Of a stretch of 27,484 nucleotides of DNA, positions 8,263 through 16,431 are shown piece after piece. Under the pieces are notes generated by a model that was given only the letters and a program-made list of their open reading frames with translations, did no database searches and was not told where the DNA came from. Every line of letters begins with the position of its first letter. The stretch's first letter is position 1. A program made the position numbers and the translations under genes. Origin of the DNA: Candidatus Electronema nielsenii (GTDB lineage: Bacteria; Desulfobacterota; Desulfobulbia; Desulfobulbales; Desulfobulbaceae); contig JAGIXO010000011.1 in the NCBI GenBank assembly GCA_026122915.1, positions 1 through 27,484 of the forward strand, written 5' to 3'.

Positions 8263-8300
8263 AAAAAAAGCCGTTCCGGGCAGTCGGAGCGGCTTTTTTT
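8263..8300. terminator. Strong bidirectional intrinsic terminator
   Basis: AAAAAAAGCCGTTCCG pairs with CGGAGCGGCTTTTTTT across a 6-nt loop (one G-T pair). A-tract and T-tract flank both sides. It separates the hydrolase from the min operon. Confidence 0.9.
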
Positions 8301-8310
8301 ATTTTCCGGC

Positions 8311-8338
8311 TGGACGTAATTTTGAAACCGGTTATAGT
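8311..8338 (+). promoter_or_regulatory. Putative promoter of minCDE
   Basis: TGGACG (8311-8316), 16-bp spacer, TATAGT (8333-8338). The palindrome AACCGGTT (8326-8333) abuts the -10. It is located 69 bp before minC and downstream of a terminator, so a promoter is expected here. The hexamer match is moderate. Confidence 0.4.
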
Positions 8339-8406
8339 GGATAAGAACCATTGATGATTGCTTGCAATTCGGCTCTGCTGCGGAGCGCATTTAAAAACCA
8401 ACATAC

Positions 8407-9150
8407 ATGCCCAATTCTGCTAAACATGACAATAAGGTCGCCTTTGATCTCAAAGGAACGTCCTTCACCATTCTGGTCTTGTCGCTGCGGAAAAATGATC
8501 TGGATGCAGCAGCAGTGCAGCTGGTCGAAAAAGTCCGGCAGGCAGCAGATTTCTTTCATAACGCCCCGGTGGTAATCAGTCTTCAGCATTTGGACGAAGA
8601 AGAGCAGATCGACTTGGCTATGTTGGTCAGCATCGTGCGAGCGCAGGGCTTTATTCCCGTTGGGATCACCGGCTGCACTGAGCAGCAGAAACACCAAGCG
8701 GCGGCGATGGAATTAGCCGTGCTGACTACGCGGGCAGGTGGACGAGGGCAGGAAGAATTTGTTGCGGAAGAGCCAGTTCTGATCCCGCTGCCAGCAGCGC
8801 AGGAAAAGCCCATCACCGCAACTGATACCTCGCTTATCCTCACCGAACCGGTACGCTCAGGCCAGAGCGTTACGGTCGAGCAAGGCGATTTGACCGTGAT
8901 GGCTTCAGTGGGTTCTGGTGCGGAAATTACCGCTCCGGGCAACATTCACGTCTATGGTACCTTGCGGGGTCGTGCTTTTGCCGGTTGCAATGGTAGCCCC
9001 AAGGCCCGCATCTTTTGTCAGCGATTAGAAGCAGAACTCGTTTCTATCGCGGGCATTCATTTAGTCAGCGAGGATTTTCCGGCCCATTTGCGTTCCAAGG
9101 CCGTACATATCCGCCTGCACGGCGGTAGGTTGCACATCACCGCCTTATAG
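8407..9150 (+). CDS. minC: Septum site-determining protein MinC
   Basis: Inhibitor of FtsZ assembly that, with MinD, blocks division near the poles. The 247 residues fit the family. The N-terminal FtsZ-inhibiting domain begins with VAFDLKGTSFTILVLSL and runs to about residue 105. A variable linker follows. The C-terminal beta-helix domain that dimerises and binds MinD runs from about residue 140, with RSGQSV, GDLTVMASVGSGAEITAPGN and IHVYGTLRGRAFAG. No Shine-Dalgarno is visible before the ATG, and the leader is AT-rich. It is first in the minCDE operon and followed by minD after 30 nt. Confidence 0.95.
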   Translation: MPNSAKHDNKVAFDLKGTSFTILVLSLRKNDLDAAAVQLVEKVRQAADFFHNAPVVISLQHLDEEEQIDLAMLVSIVRAQGFIPVGITGCTEQQKHQAAAMELAVLTTRAGGRGQEEFVAEEPVLIPLPAAQEKPITATDTSLILTEPVRSGQSVTVEQGDLTVMASVGSGAEITAPGNIHVYGTLRGRAFAGCNGSPKARIFCQRLEAELVSIAGIHLVSEDFPAHLRSKAVHIRLHGGRLHITAL

Positions 9151-9180
9151 CGAATCAATCTGTTTTCTGGAGGACAAAAC

Positions 9181-9999
9181 TTGACCAATACGAAAATAAT
9201 CGTCATCACTTCTGGCAAGGGCGGCGTGGGTAAAACCACCACCAGTGCGGCGTTCGCTATGGGACTGGCCTTAGAAGGTCACAAAACGGCTGTAGTTGAT
9301 TTCGATGTCGGCCTGCGAAATTTAGACTTGATCATGGGCTGTGAGCGGCGGGTGGTCTATGATTTTGTCAACGTGATCAACAAGGAAGCTCGGCTGAATC
9401 AAGCCCTGATCCGCGACAAACGCACGGAAAATCTCTACATTCTTCCTGCTTCACAGACCAAGGACAAAGAATCGCTGACGATGGAAGGCGTAGAGACTGT
9501 CCTCAACGAGCTGAAGGAAACCTTTGATTACATCGTCTGTGATTCCCCGGCTGGTATTGAACACGGTGCGTTTATGGCGATGTATTTCGCCGATGAAGCT
9601 GTCGTGGTCACGAATCCAGAAATATCCTCAGTGCGCGATTCTGACCGCATTCTCGGTCTTTTAGCGAGCAAGACTAAACGGGTGGTGGAAAACCGTACCC
9701 CGGTCAAAGAGCATCTGCTGCTCACCCGTTATTCGCCGGAGCGGGTCAGCCGTGGAGAAATGCTCTCAGTGAAAGATATTCAGGAAATTCTGTCTATTCC
9801 GCTACTTGGAGTTATCCCGGAGTCTGAAGCAGTGCTGACTGCCTCTAACCAAGGTGTACCAGTGATTGCCAACCGAAACAGCGACGCAGGGATGGCCTAT
9901 CAGGACTGCGTGGCCCGCTTTCTCGGTGAAGACATTGAGATGCGTTTCATCGACCCGAAAAAGAAGAGTATCTTCAGCAAATTCTTCGGGGGCAATTAA
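9181..9999 (+). CDS. minD: Septum site-determining ATPase MinD
   Basis: Membrane-cycling ATPase that recruits MinC and is released by MinE. The deviant Walker A SGKGGVGKTT spans residues 11-20, with the signature lysine K13. VVDFDVGLRNLDLIMGCERR and CDSPAGIEHGA follow, both MinD hallmarks. The C-terminal amphipathic membrane-targeting helix (KKKSIFSKFFGG) is intact. The start is TTG at 9181, supported by GGAGG seven bases upstream and by the family N-terminus. Its TAA directly abuts the minE ATG. The 272-residue length is normal. Confidence 0.97.
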   Translation: MTNTKIIVITSGKGGVGKTTTSAAFAMGLALEGHKTAVVDFDVGLRNLDLIMGCERRVVYDFVNVINKEARLNQALIRDKRTENLYILPASQTKDKESLTMEGVETVLNELKETFDYIVCDSPAGIEHGAFMAMYFADEAVVVTNPEISSVRDSDRILGLLASKTKRVVENRTPVKEHLLLTRYSPERVSRGEMLSVKDIQEILSIPLLGVIPESEAVLTASNQGVPVIANRNSDAGMAYQDCVARFLGEDIEMRFIDPKKKSIFSKFFGGN

Positions 10000-10299
10000 A
10001 TGGGTTTATTTGACTATTTCAACGCCAACCGCAAATCGGCAGAGGTGGCCAAGGAACGGTTGAGCATTCTGATTACCCGGGACAAGATTCAGCGCGACCG
10101 GCCTTCGTTTCTGCCGCAGCTCCAAGATGAGCTATTGGCGGTAATTAAGAAATATGTCGATATCAACCAAGATGATATCTCCATCACCTTGGATCGAGAA
10201 CAGGACTGCGAAATTTTGGAGTTAAACATTACTCTGCCGGAGAAGTCCTGCCAACAACGGGAAGATAAGCCGCTACCAGAGCGCGAGCGTGAACCTTAG
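10000..10299 (+). CDS. minE: Cell division topological specificity factor MinE
   Basis: Stimulates MinD ATPase and drives pole-to-pole oscillation. The N-terminal membrane-binding segment MGLFDYF is followed by the MinD-contact helix AKERLSILITRDK, then the dimerisation domain ending in CEILELNITLP. The 99 residues include a charged C-terminal tail (PLPEREREP) slightly beyond the usual ~90. It starts directly after the minD stop. Its stop overlaps, tail to tail, the stop of the oxidoreductase gene on the other strand, with no terminator between them. Confidence 0.95.
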   Translation: MGLFDYFNANRKSAEVAKERLSILITRDKIQRDRPSFLPQLQDELLAVIKKYVDINQDDISITLDREQDCEILELNITLPEKSCQQREDKPLPEREREP

Positions 10300-10985
10300 C
10301 TATAGCCGAGAAAACGATCTGTTCTGATTTGCTCTAGGCTGATACCGAGCGTGGCGAGCTGGCTTTCCACTGCCTTGACCATCATTGGCGGGCCAGAAAT
10401 GAGGAAGGTTGAGGCTTCGAGCTGTTGTACCTCAGTCCGAATGATTTCTGCGTTGATGAATCCGGCATGAGCTTGTAAGCGGCTAATAGGCTTTTGCAGG
10501 ACATGTACTATTTGGAAATTCAACAAATTCACTGCGGCGAGTTCCTGTTCAAAGGCAATATCTTCCTCGTCTGCATTGCCGTAAATCAGAGTAATAGCGC
10601 GGCGGTCGTGTTGATGCGCCAATTCAGCTAAAATGCTGCGAATCGGCGTGATACCGATGCCGCCCGCGATGCAAACAATCTGCCCAGCAATCCCCTCCGC
10701 TGAAAAGCTCCCCAGCGGCCCTTTGGCCGTGATTTGATCACCGGGGCGCAGGCTTTCAAGGCTCTGACAGTAGGCCGAGCCGGTCATTCGTTTGGTGAAT
10801 TCAAGAAAATCCTCCTGCGGCCCATCGCTGAAGGAAAGCGGATGTACCAAACTGCCGCTTGCTTCCGGCCAGAGCAACATGTACTGCCCAGCTTGAAAAG
10901 AAAAGCCTATCGGTCGGCTAAAACGGTAGCTGTTGGCCTTTGGTGTGCGGGTGATGCGTTCGATGAAGTTGAGTTGCAGTGCCAT
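10296..10985 (-). CDS. FAD/NAD(P)-binding ferredoxin reductase-like oxidoreductase
   Basis: A 229-residue single-chain flavodoxin/ferredoxin-NAD(P)H reductase-like protein. The FAD-binding barrel has the HPLSFSD motif (equivalent to RxYS, with His in place of Arg) near residue 50. The NAD(P) domain has CIAGGIGITPIRSIL and ends with FLISGPPMMV. It lacks a 2Fe-2S plant-type ferredoxin domain and the C-terminal Cys cluster of PyrK/HydG-like subunits, so it probably passes electrons to a separate carrier. I chose ATG at 10985 (MALQLNFIERITRTP) because AAGGA lies seven bases upstream. A longer frame reaches 11024 but adds a non-conserved lysine-rich tail. It lies downstream of the radical SAM gene on the same strand. 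Confidence 0.85.
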   Translation of the reverse strand: MALQLNFIERITRTPKANSYRFSRPIGFSFQAGQYMLLWPEASGSLVHPLSFSDGPQEDFLEFTKRMTGSAYCQSLESLRPGDQITAKGPLGSFSAEGIAGQIVCIAGGIGITPIRSILAELAHQHDRRAITLIYGNADEEDIAFEQELAAVNLLNFQIVHVLQKPISRLQAHAGFINAEIIRTEVQQLEASTFLISGPPMMVKAVESQLATLGISLEQIRTDRFLGYS

Positions 10986-11045
10986 TTGTTTTTCCTTGTT
11001 TGTTATTTTCCCCAGCTTCGCCACGACTCTCCCCGGCTCGTGTGA

Positions 11046-11064
11046 TGGTGGTAGCTAACCACCA
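11046..11064. other. Short inverted repeat between radical SAM and reductase genes
   Basis: TGGTGGT (11046-11052) and ACCACCA (11058-11064) form a 7-bp stem with a 5-nt loop. It is not followed by a T-tract on either strand, so it may be a weak attenuator or an operator. Confidence 0.35.
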
Positions 11065-11119
11065 CAATGAGCAAAAGACAAGAGGTGACTCTCCGTGCTT
11101 GCCCAAGATTCGTATTTCT

Positions 11120-12793
11120 TCAGCATTCCACCACCACCGCCCGGTTGAACTTCATCACTCCGCTGCTCTGCTCCGGCAGAAACGCCAGCACCGCCGGACT
11201 TTTTCCTAACCCCAGTAGTGCCATCGCTTGCTCGGAAAGTTCAAGAAAAACCGAATGCTTGAGAAACTCTGTCCGTGAGCGTGTCGAGAAAAGCCCTTCT
11301 ATATCTTGCGGCAGCTCACGGCGGAGGCGGTCGCGTAGCTCTGACTGTGAGCTTGTCGCCAAATTGTCGGGCAAAGAACGCTGGCCGCAACGCAGCCAAT
11401 CGTAGCGCAGCAGCTCCAGCAAGAGCGGGCCGTCCTTACGTTGCTGGGCCAGTTCTACCAGCAGATTGTTCATCAGGACTTGCGTGTGCGCAAGGCGGAA
11501 GAAGTCATGCGCACGGCAGAGATCAAGCAAGGTTTGGAAAAAGCTACTCGGTTTCTCGCCAGACTGAAGAAGATATCGCCAGATGGAGCGAAAGAAGCGG
11601 CTGTTGTAGAAAGACTCCACACATTCGCAGAACTCGTGCAGCTCACTCAGTTGCCCATGCTCTAACCAACGGGTGGCCAGCACCTCGTAAGGCGGCTCGC
11701 TGCAAGAGATCAAACCAAATTCCCCAGCCCGCGCTTGCATCTCGGTATCAGGCAGCACTTTGAGCAGGCCAAGCTGGATATAATGAGGAGCGCAGCGGAA
11801 GACTCGGTTGAAGGAATCAAGAAAGCTCGCTGCTGTCTCAAAGGGCAGACCGAGAATCAAATCAGCATGAATATGGATGCTGTCGAACGCGACAAGGCGG
11901 CGGATATTCGCCTCAGCGTGTTCCACGTCCATGCGCCGCTTGACCGCCGTTAAGGTTTGCTGGTTACAGCTTTGAATGCCAATCTCAAACTGAAAGAGAT
12001 CGCAAGGCACTTGGGCCAGCAGCGCAAACATCTCCTCGGTAAATCGATCAGGCGCAATCTCAAAATGAAAGCGCACGTTGCTTGCTTCCTTGAGCAGAAA
12101 TTTCCAAAGAGCAAGGGCGCGTTCCGAGCTGTCATTAAAGGTGCGGTCAACCAGCTTGATAATCATCGGATTAGCCGCAATCAGGCCAGCCAGCTCCTCT
12201 TTGACCTGCTCCAGCGGCTTGTGGCGCACGCCTTTGGAAATGGACGACAAGCAATACGAGCAGGAGAACGGGCAGCCGCGCGAGGACTCATAATACACCT
12301 GCCGATTTTTTAGGTGGGTGTTGAAATCCTTCTGCCGGTAGGGAGAGGGAAAGCTGCGACTGGGTTCAGCCTGATAGAAAGGCTTCAACGTTCCGACTTG
12401 AAGATCGTGAAAAAACTCTTCGCCTGCGCCTTCGATCTCTCCAGCAAAAATGGTGCATTGCATCGGCAGCTCTGCTAAAGCCTGCGCCTGCGGGCCACCA
12501 AGAATGATCGGCATCTCCGGCAGCAACTTGGCTATATCAACAACTAAGCGGCGGATGTAAGCGTGATTCCAGATATAGACCGAGAACAACAGAGCCTTGG
12601 CAGGCTGGCCGCTAATCCGCAGCAGCGTGGGGTAATACGGATCGTTGAGGGTGAATTGGCTGAGGAGGATAGGCTCATCCGGCAAGTGGCGTTCTAGTTC
12701 GGCGCGGACGCAGAATTGAGCCAGGCAAGAGTGGGAGTAGCGGCAGTTGATGCTGATCAGATGGAGCATGGCGTTCCGACGGTTGAATTTCAA
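11120..12793 (-). CDS. B12-binding-type radical SAM protein (DUF4080-like)
   Basis: A 557-residue protein with a Rossmann-type N-terminal half (LLFSVYIWNHAYIRRLV, PIILGGPQAQAL) of the cobalamin-binding type, then a radical SAM core with the 4Fe-4S motif CPFSCSYC near residue 175. After GLPFETAASFLDSFNRVF comes a long helical C-terminal region resembling DUF4080. The N-terminal domain lacks the DxHxxG cobalamin motif, so B12 need not be bound. Substrate and product are unknown. The start is uncertain. TTG at 12793 has GAGGT eight bases upstream, while ATG at 12769 (MLHLISINCRYSHS) matches the usual family N-terminus. It is transcribed away from dnaN, with the repeat array between them. Confidence 0.83.
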   Translation of the reverse strand: MKFNRRNAMLHLISINCRYSHSCLAQFCVRAELERHLPDEPILLSQFTLNDPYYPTLLRISGQPAKALLFSVYIWNHAYIRRLVVDIAKLLPEMPIILGGPQAQALAELPMQCTIFAGEIEGAGEEFFHDLQVGTLKPFYQAEPSRSFPSPYRQKDFNTHLKNRQVYYESSRGCPFSCSYCLSSISKGVRHKPLEQVKEELAGLIAANPMIIKLVDRTFNDSSERALALWKFLLKEASNVRFHFEIAPDRFTEEMFALLAQVPCDLFQFEIGIQSCNQQTLTAVKRRMDVEHAEANIRRLVAFDSIHIHADLILGLPFETAASFLDSFNRVFRCAPHYIQLGLLKVLPDTEMQARAGEFGLISCSEPPYEVLATRWLEHGQLSELHEFCECVESFYNSRFFRSIWRYLLQSGEKPSSFFQTLLDLCRAHDFFRLAHTQVLMNNLLVELAQQRKDGPLLLELLRYDWLRCGQRSLPDNLATSSQSELRDRLRRELPQDIEGLFSTRSRTEFLKHSVFLELSEQAMALLGLGKSPAVLAFLPEQSSGVMKFNRAVVVEC

Positions 12794-13111
12794 GCAGAGT
12801 TACCTCAATCTGGGCAAAATTGCAACTGACAGCGGCTCTTGGCTGAAATAAAAGATCGTCACCAAGGCGGCAACTTGGTATATTTCCTCTTCTCTGGCCC
12901 GCGCCTGTTTGCTTGTTAATAACTTGTTAACAATTTGTTGATAACGTGTTAGCAACCCTGTTAGGAACCAAGGCAAGGCTGAATTTATTAACAAAGAACT
13001 ACCAAGTTATCAACAGGGCAATTCGTTTGATACCAGCTTGTTGCGTCTGTTATCAACAAATCAACAGCCCCAATATCAACAAGTCTTTTATATATAAAAG
13101 GAGTACTTATT
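12794..13111. other. Candidate replication origin (oriC-like) next to dnaN
   Basis: A 318-bp AT-rich gap between divergent genes. On the left, TGTT-N3-AA 9-mers begin at 12914, 12925, 12936, 12947 and 12959 (spacing 11, 11, 11, 12). On the right, TTATTAACA is at 12985, TTATCAACA at 13007 and 13050, AAATCAACA at 13058 and ATATCAACA at 13073. TTATCAACA differs from the E. coli DnaA box TTATCCACA by one base. A TA-rich stretch (13086-13099) lies beside the dnaN SD. dnaA is not in the window. The first ~100 bp (12794-12900) show nothing recognisable. Confidence 0.6.
13027..13056 (+). promoter_or_regulatory. Putative dnaN promoter overlapping a DnaA-like box
   Basis: TTGATA (13027-13032), an 18-bp spacer, TATCAA (13051-13056). 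The two hexamers are also reverse complements of each other. The -10 lies inside the 9-mer TTATCAACA at 13050-13058, so binding there would block transcription. Confidence 0.35.
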
Positions 13112-14260
13112 ATGCCGTTCCATTTTAACATCGCCAAGAAAGACCTCTTGGACGCGATCAGTGCCCAGCAGAACATCACAAACAAGAAGGGAACACTGGC
13201 GATTCTCTCCAACGTGCTACTGGAAGTGCGGAACAACGAGGTGATTTTCACTGGTACCGACTTGGAGGTAAGCCTGCGTCAGATCGTACCTGCCGAGGTT
13301 TTTGAAGGCGGAACCCTGACCATTCCCTCGAAAAAGCTCTTTGAGTTGGTTCGCGAATCTGGCTCAGAGACGATCAACTTCAAGGAAGAAGAGAAGAATT
13401 GGATTCGCATCAGCGCGGGCAGTAGCACCTATCGATTAGCTGGCATGGTGAGCGAGGAATTCCCCCAGTTTGACCAATACGACGAGCAAGCTCTGGTCGA
13501 TGTGGAAAGCGACGCGCTCTGCGACCTGATCGACAAGACCTTGTTCTCTATCGCCGCTGACCGCGAGAACATGTACAATCTTACCGCTGCCTTGCTGCAA
13601 AAACATGAAGAGGAAGGCAAGACGGTGCTGCGCATGGTCACGTCTGACGGCCACCGCCTCAGCATTATGAACCGGGAAGCTGCGGGTTTAGCCGGACTGG
13701 ATTTTGGTCAATCAGTCCTGATTCCTCGCCGTGGTGTACAGCAAATGCGCAAGTTCTGCGAAGAATTAGACAACTGCCGGATAGGAGTTGATCAGAAGAA
13801 ATTAGTGCTGCAAAGCGAAAATTCGGTTTTGGTCATCCGCCTGATGGAAGGAGATTTCCCCGATTTTGAGAATATCCTCCGCTCGCTGTCGAGTGACAAC
13901 AGCATGATCATTAACAAGATCATGTTTCTTGAGTCGCTGAAGCGGATTAATCTTTTCACCGAGGATATCTTTCATGCCATTCGCTTTGAAGCGCAAGGCA
14001 ATAGGCTCATTCTGACTTCAGAAAATGCGGATTTCGGTTCAGCAAGAGATGAGATTGAAATCACTTACAGCGGCCATGATCTCTGCATGGGCTTCAATTG
14101 CCGCTATTTCATTGAGGCTCTTTCGGTGCTGGAAGGCGATGCCATTTCCGCCGCAGTCAGCTCAGACGAAAGTCCTTGCCTGATCAGCTCGGCGGAGGAC
14201 AAAGGCTTTCTCGGCATCGTCATGCCGATGAAATTGAGCAGCCCGCCGCCCATCGCCTGA
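13112..14260 (+). CDS. dnaN: DNA polymerase III sliding clamp (beta subunit)
   Basis: Ring-shaped dimer that tethers DNA polymerase III to DNA. The 382 residues contain three clamp domains. Recognisable stretches are TLAILSNVLLEV, FTGTDLEVSLRQ, RLAGMVSEEFPQF, TSDGHRLSIMNRE, IPRRGVQQMRKF and the C-terminal VMPMKL that lines the partner-binding pocket. Seven extra residues (SSPPPIA) follow the usual terminal MPMKL. An AAGGAG Shine-Dalgarno (13098-13103) lies eight bases before the ATG. The TGA overlaps the birA ATG (TGATG), so they are translationally coupled. It lies directly beside the origin-like array. Confidence 0.97.
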   Translation: MPFHFNIAKKDLLDAISAQQNITNKKGTLAILSNVLLEVRNNEVIFTGTDLEVSLRQIVPAEVFEGGTLTIPSKKLFELVRESGSETINFKEEEKNWIRISAGSSTYRLAGMVSEEFPQFDQYDEQALVDVESDALCDLIDKTLFSIAADRENMYNLTAALLQKHEEEGKTVLRMVTSDGHRLSIMNREAAGLAGLDFGQSVLIPRRGVQQMRKFCEELDNCRIGVDQKKLVLQSENSVLVIRLMEGDFPDFENILRSLSSDNSMIINKIMFLESLKRINLFTEDIFHAIRFEAQGNRLILTSENADFGSARDEIEITYSGHDLCMGFNCRYFIEALSVLEGDAISAAVSSDESPCLISSAEDKGFLGIVMPMKLSSPPPIA

Positions 14261-15006
14261 TGCGGCTGCATCGTTTTGCGGTTGTTGATTCGACCAGCAG
14301 CATAGCCCTTGATTTAGCCCGGCAGGGTGCGGCGCAGGGTACGGTGGTTCATGCTGATCAACAGACCGGCGGACGCGGGCGGAACGGGCGGCAGTTTTGC
14401 TCGCCGCCCGGCGGTTTGTATTTTTCCGTGATTCTGCGCCCAGAGCTGGAGCTTGCGGATTTGCCGCTGCTGACCTTGGCCACCGGAGTCGGGCTGTGCC
14501 GGGGCATCAGCCGGGCGGTAGGTGTGCAGCTCCAGCTCAAGTGGCCCAATGACCTGTATTGTGCTGACAGGAAGCTCGGTGGCATTCTCACTGAAAGCGG
14601 CCCGCTGCGGGCTGGTCTGCCGGAATTCGTCGTGATTGGGGTCGGTATCAATGTCGCTGCCTTGCCGGAAGATTTCCCGCCGGAACTGCGCAGTAGAATC
14701 ATCAGTCTTGCTGAAGCGGGTGCGGCAAGCAGTCCTATCGCTCTACTGCCAGACTTGGTGGATGAACTGCTATCCGCTGCGGAACAGCTCAAGGCGAACA
14801 AGGCCGCCTTGTTGGCCGCGTGGCGGCAGCGGGATTATCTCCTTGGCAGGCCGCTAGAATATTGCAGTGAGGACAAAGTGATCCCGGCGGTTGGCGCAGG
14901 GCTTGCCGAGGATGGGCGATATGTTATAATTGACCGCTGCGGCGGTGAGCACCGGGTGATGGCTGGGGATGTGAGTCCTATTATGTTGAACAATAAAAAT
15001 AAGTAA
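14260..15006 (+). CDS. birA: Biotin--[acetyl-CoA-carboxylase] ligase (monofunctional BirA)
   Basis: Attaches biotin to carboxyl-carrier proteins. The 248-residue protein starts at the ATG overlapping the dnaN stop, giving MRLHRFAVVDSTSS, the usual start of the catalytic domain. It lacks the N-terminal helix-turn-helix, so it is a group I ligase that cannot repress the biotin operon. The biotinyl-AMP loop GGRGRNGR is at residues 37-44, and KWPNDLY is at 94-100, followed by KLGGILTES and FVVIGVGINV. A C-terminal SH3-like domain is present (about 205-248). A longer open frame upstream lies entirely within dnaN and is not used. Its stop is part of a 12-bp palindrome ahead of the TIR gene. Confidence 0.94.
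   Translation: MRLHRFAVVDSTSSIALDLARQGAAQGTVVHADQQTGGRGRNGRQFCSPPGGLYFSVILRPELELADLPLLTLATGVGLCRGISRAVGVQLQLKWPNDLYCADRKLGGILTESGPLRAGLPEFVVIGVGINVAALPEDFPPELRSRIISLAEAGAASSPIALLPDLVDELLSAAEQLKANKAALLAAWRQRDYLLGRPLEYCSEDKVIPAVGAGLAEDGRYVIIDRCGGEHRVMAGDVSPIMLNNKNK
14903..14930 (+). promoter_or_regulatory. Putative internal promoter for the TIR gene, inside birA
   Basis: TTGCCG (14903-14908), a 16-bp spacer and a perfect TATAAT (14925-14930), 87 bp before the TIR ATG. The -10 also codes for residues of birA, so chance is possible. Confidence 0.4.
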
Positions 15007-15013
15007 CGTTACT
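15002..15013. promoter_or_regulatory. 12-bp perfect palindrome before the TIR gene
   Basis: AGTAACGTTACT, centred 9-10 bp before the TIR ATG and covering the birA stop codon. The TIR gene has no visible SD here, so the palindrome occupies the ribosome-binding position. Possible operator. Confidence 0.4.
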
Positions 15014-15016
15014 GTA

Positions 15017-16294
15017 ATGACATCACACATATTTCTCTGCCATTCTTCGGCCGACAAAGCAAAAGTTAGGGAGCTATATCATCGGTTAAAAAAGGATGGA
15101 TATTATCCTTGGCTCGACGAAGAAGACCTCTTGCCTGGGCAAGACTGGCAATACGAAATTCGTAAAGCTGTTCGCTCTTCCAGTATAGTGATAGTTTGCC
15201 TTTCCAGAGATTCAGTCAATAAGCGCGGATACGTTCAGAAAGAAATTTGCTTTGCACTTGATGCTGCTGAAGAACAACCGGAAGGAAAGATATTTATTAT
15301 TCCTGTCCGCCTTGAAGATTGCGAGGTTCCAGCTCGTCTTAGTCGCTGGCACTGGATGAATTTATATGAAGCGAATGGATATCAGCGTTTAATCAAAGCG
15401 ATAGAAAATGCTCAATGCGATTCAATTAAAAAAGTAAAAAATTTAGAAAAAACTGAATCTGACTTTAAACCAAATATAAACTTTAAGCGTGTAGAAACTA
15501 ACACCGATAAAGCAAATAAAATTTTTATCAGTAAAAATAAAATTGTAATTACATTTTTTGTCATTGTCGCAACCTTTGTTTTCTTCTATTACAAGCTCTA
15601 TCCTGCTGAAGTTAAAAATGGCAATCAAAATACAACGCAACAGGACGCTTCCATTCCTAAGAAGGAGAATAATCCTGCTTCTGTGGTCAAAGAAAACAAA
15701 GTTGTAACTGCTGACGCAGCAGATCAAAAACAAAAAATAAAAGATACTCAACCTGACAATAATTCCACTTCCATTGAGAAAGTTGACCAAGAGTGTACTG
15801 GTGAGTGTGCACAGATGGAAGAAGCAGCAAAACCTTACCGTGCCGTTATTAATAATAAAAAATCAGGAGATGACCAGAAATATATCGCCAATATTTATCT
15901 TCAATCTCCATATGAATATGAATGTGAAATCTCATCTGTTAATGAGCAAATAGGTCGCTACGAGTTATTTATTAAAAAATTTCCAAAAAGTAAATTTATT
16001 CCTGAAGCACTTGCACAAATAGCATGGTTTAATATGTATCTATTCGACTGTTACGAGAAAGATAGCGATAAAAGACATCTGTTTGAAAAAGTGAAAAGTA
16101 TTTATAAGAAAATCTCTACAGAGTATAGCAGTCGTAGCTACGCGGTGATCGCTGGAAATATTTTTAATATTCTATCAGATTACGAAAAAAAAGAAAAAAA
16201 CATAGAACTTTTTAAAATTAACCACGAATATAAGGTGGACGAAAATCATGAGTTCCTTTTAAAGAATATACCGCTATGCACAAATACGCCATAG
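15017..16294 (+). CDS. TIR-domain transmembrane protein
   Basis: A 425-residue protein. Residues 1-135 form a TIR domain: HIFLCHSSADKAKVREL is beta-A and alpha-A, YYPWLDEEDLLPG is the BB-loop region, SIVIVCLSRDSV is beta-C/D, and YVQKEICFAL carries E76 at the position of the catalytic Glu of NAD-cleaving TIRs. Residues 176-195 are one transmembrane helix. Residues 200-270 are a low-complexity Lys/Asn/Gln linker, and 285-400 is a helical region with a TPR/YbgF-like segment (YELFIKKFPKSKFIPEALAQ). The predicted topology is cytoplasmic TIR and periplasmic sensor-like C-terminus. The gene is far more AT-rich than its neighbours, suggesting transfer. It could be a defence NADase or a signalling adaptor, and the sequence alone does not decide. 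No SD is visible. Confidence 0.85.
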   Translation: MTSHIFLCHSSADKAKVRELYHRLKKDGYYPWLDEEDLLPGQDWQYEIRKAVRSSSIVIVCLSRDSVNKRGYVQKEICFALDAAEEQPEGKIFIIPVRLEDCEVPARLSRWHWMNLYEANGYQRLIKAIENAQCDSIKKVKNLEKTESDFKPNINFKRVETNTDKANKIFISKNKIVITFFVIVATFVFFYYKLYPAEVKNGNQNTTQQDASIPKKENNPASVVKENKVVTADAADQKQKIKDTQPDNNSTSIEKVDQECTGECAQMEEAAKPYRAVINNKKSGDDQKYIANIYLQSPYEYECEISSVNEQIGRYELFIKKFPKSKFIPEALAQIAWFNMYLFDCYEKDSDKRHLFEKVKSIYKKISTEYSSRSYAVIAGNIFNILSDYEKKEKNIELFKINHEYKVDENHEFLLKNIPLCTNTP

Positions 16295-16304
16295 GCAACA
16301 TTTA

Positions 16305-16372
16305 GAGTGCCGCCTCGCGAATCAGCGAGCTTCGGTGCATCAAACTCCTGCTAGATGGGAAGCAGGAGTTTT
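16305..16372. other. Two tandem hairpins after the TIR gene
   Basis: The first hairpin pairs CTCGC (16314-16318) with GCGAG (16325-16329), with an outer GCCG/CGGT extension. The second pairs AAACTCCTGCT (16342-16352) with AGCAGGAGTTT (16361-16371), 8-nt loop, followed by only four T residues. Likely the end of the TIR transcript, or the scar of a small palindromic element. Confidence 0.5.
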
Positions 16373-16431
16373 GAACAACAGTCAAAATGAAGCAAACAGA
16401 AAGCAGATGAGATCGTTTGATCTGGAGAAAA

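Noticed and set aside
14176..14259. N-terminal extension of birA that could be a DNA-binding domain
   Set aside because: It is out-of-frame dnaN sequence with no helix-turn-helix; TGATG coupling marks the real start.
16301..16376. Possible integron attC site in the hairpins after the TIR gene
   Set aside because: No matching R''/R' core sites (RYYYAAC/GTTRRRY) at the proper ends, and no integrase or cassette array.
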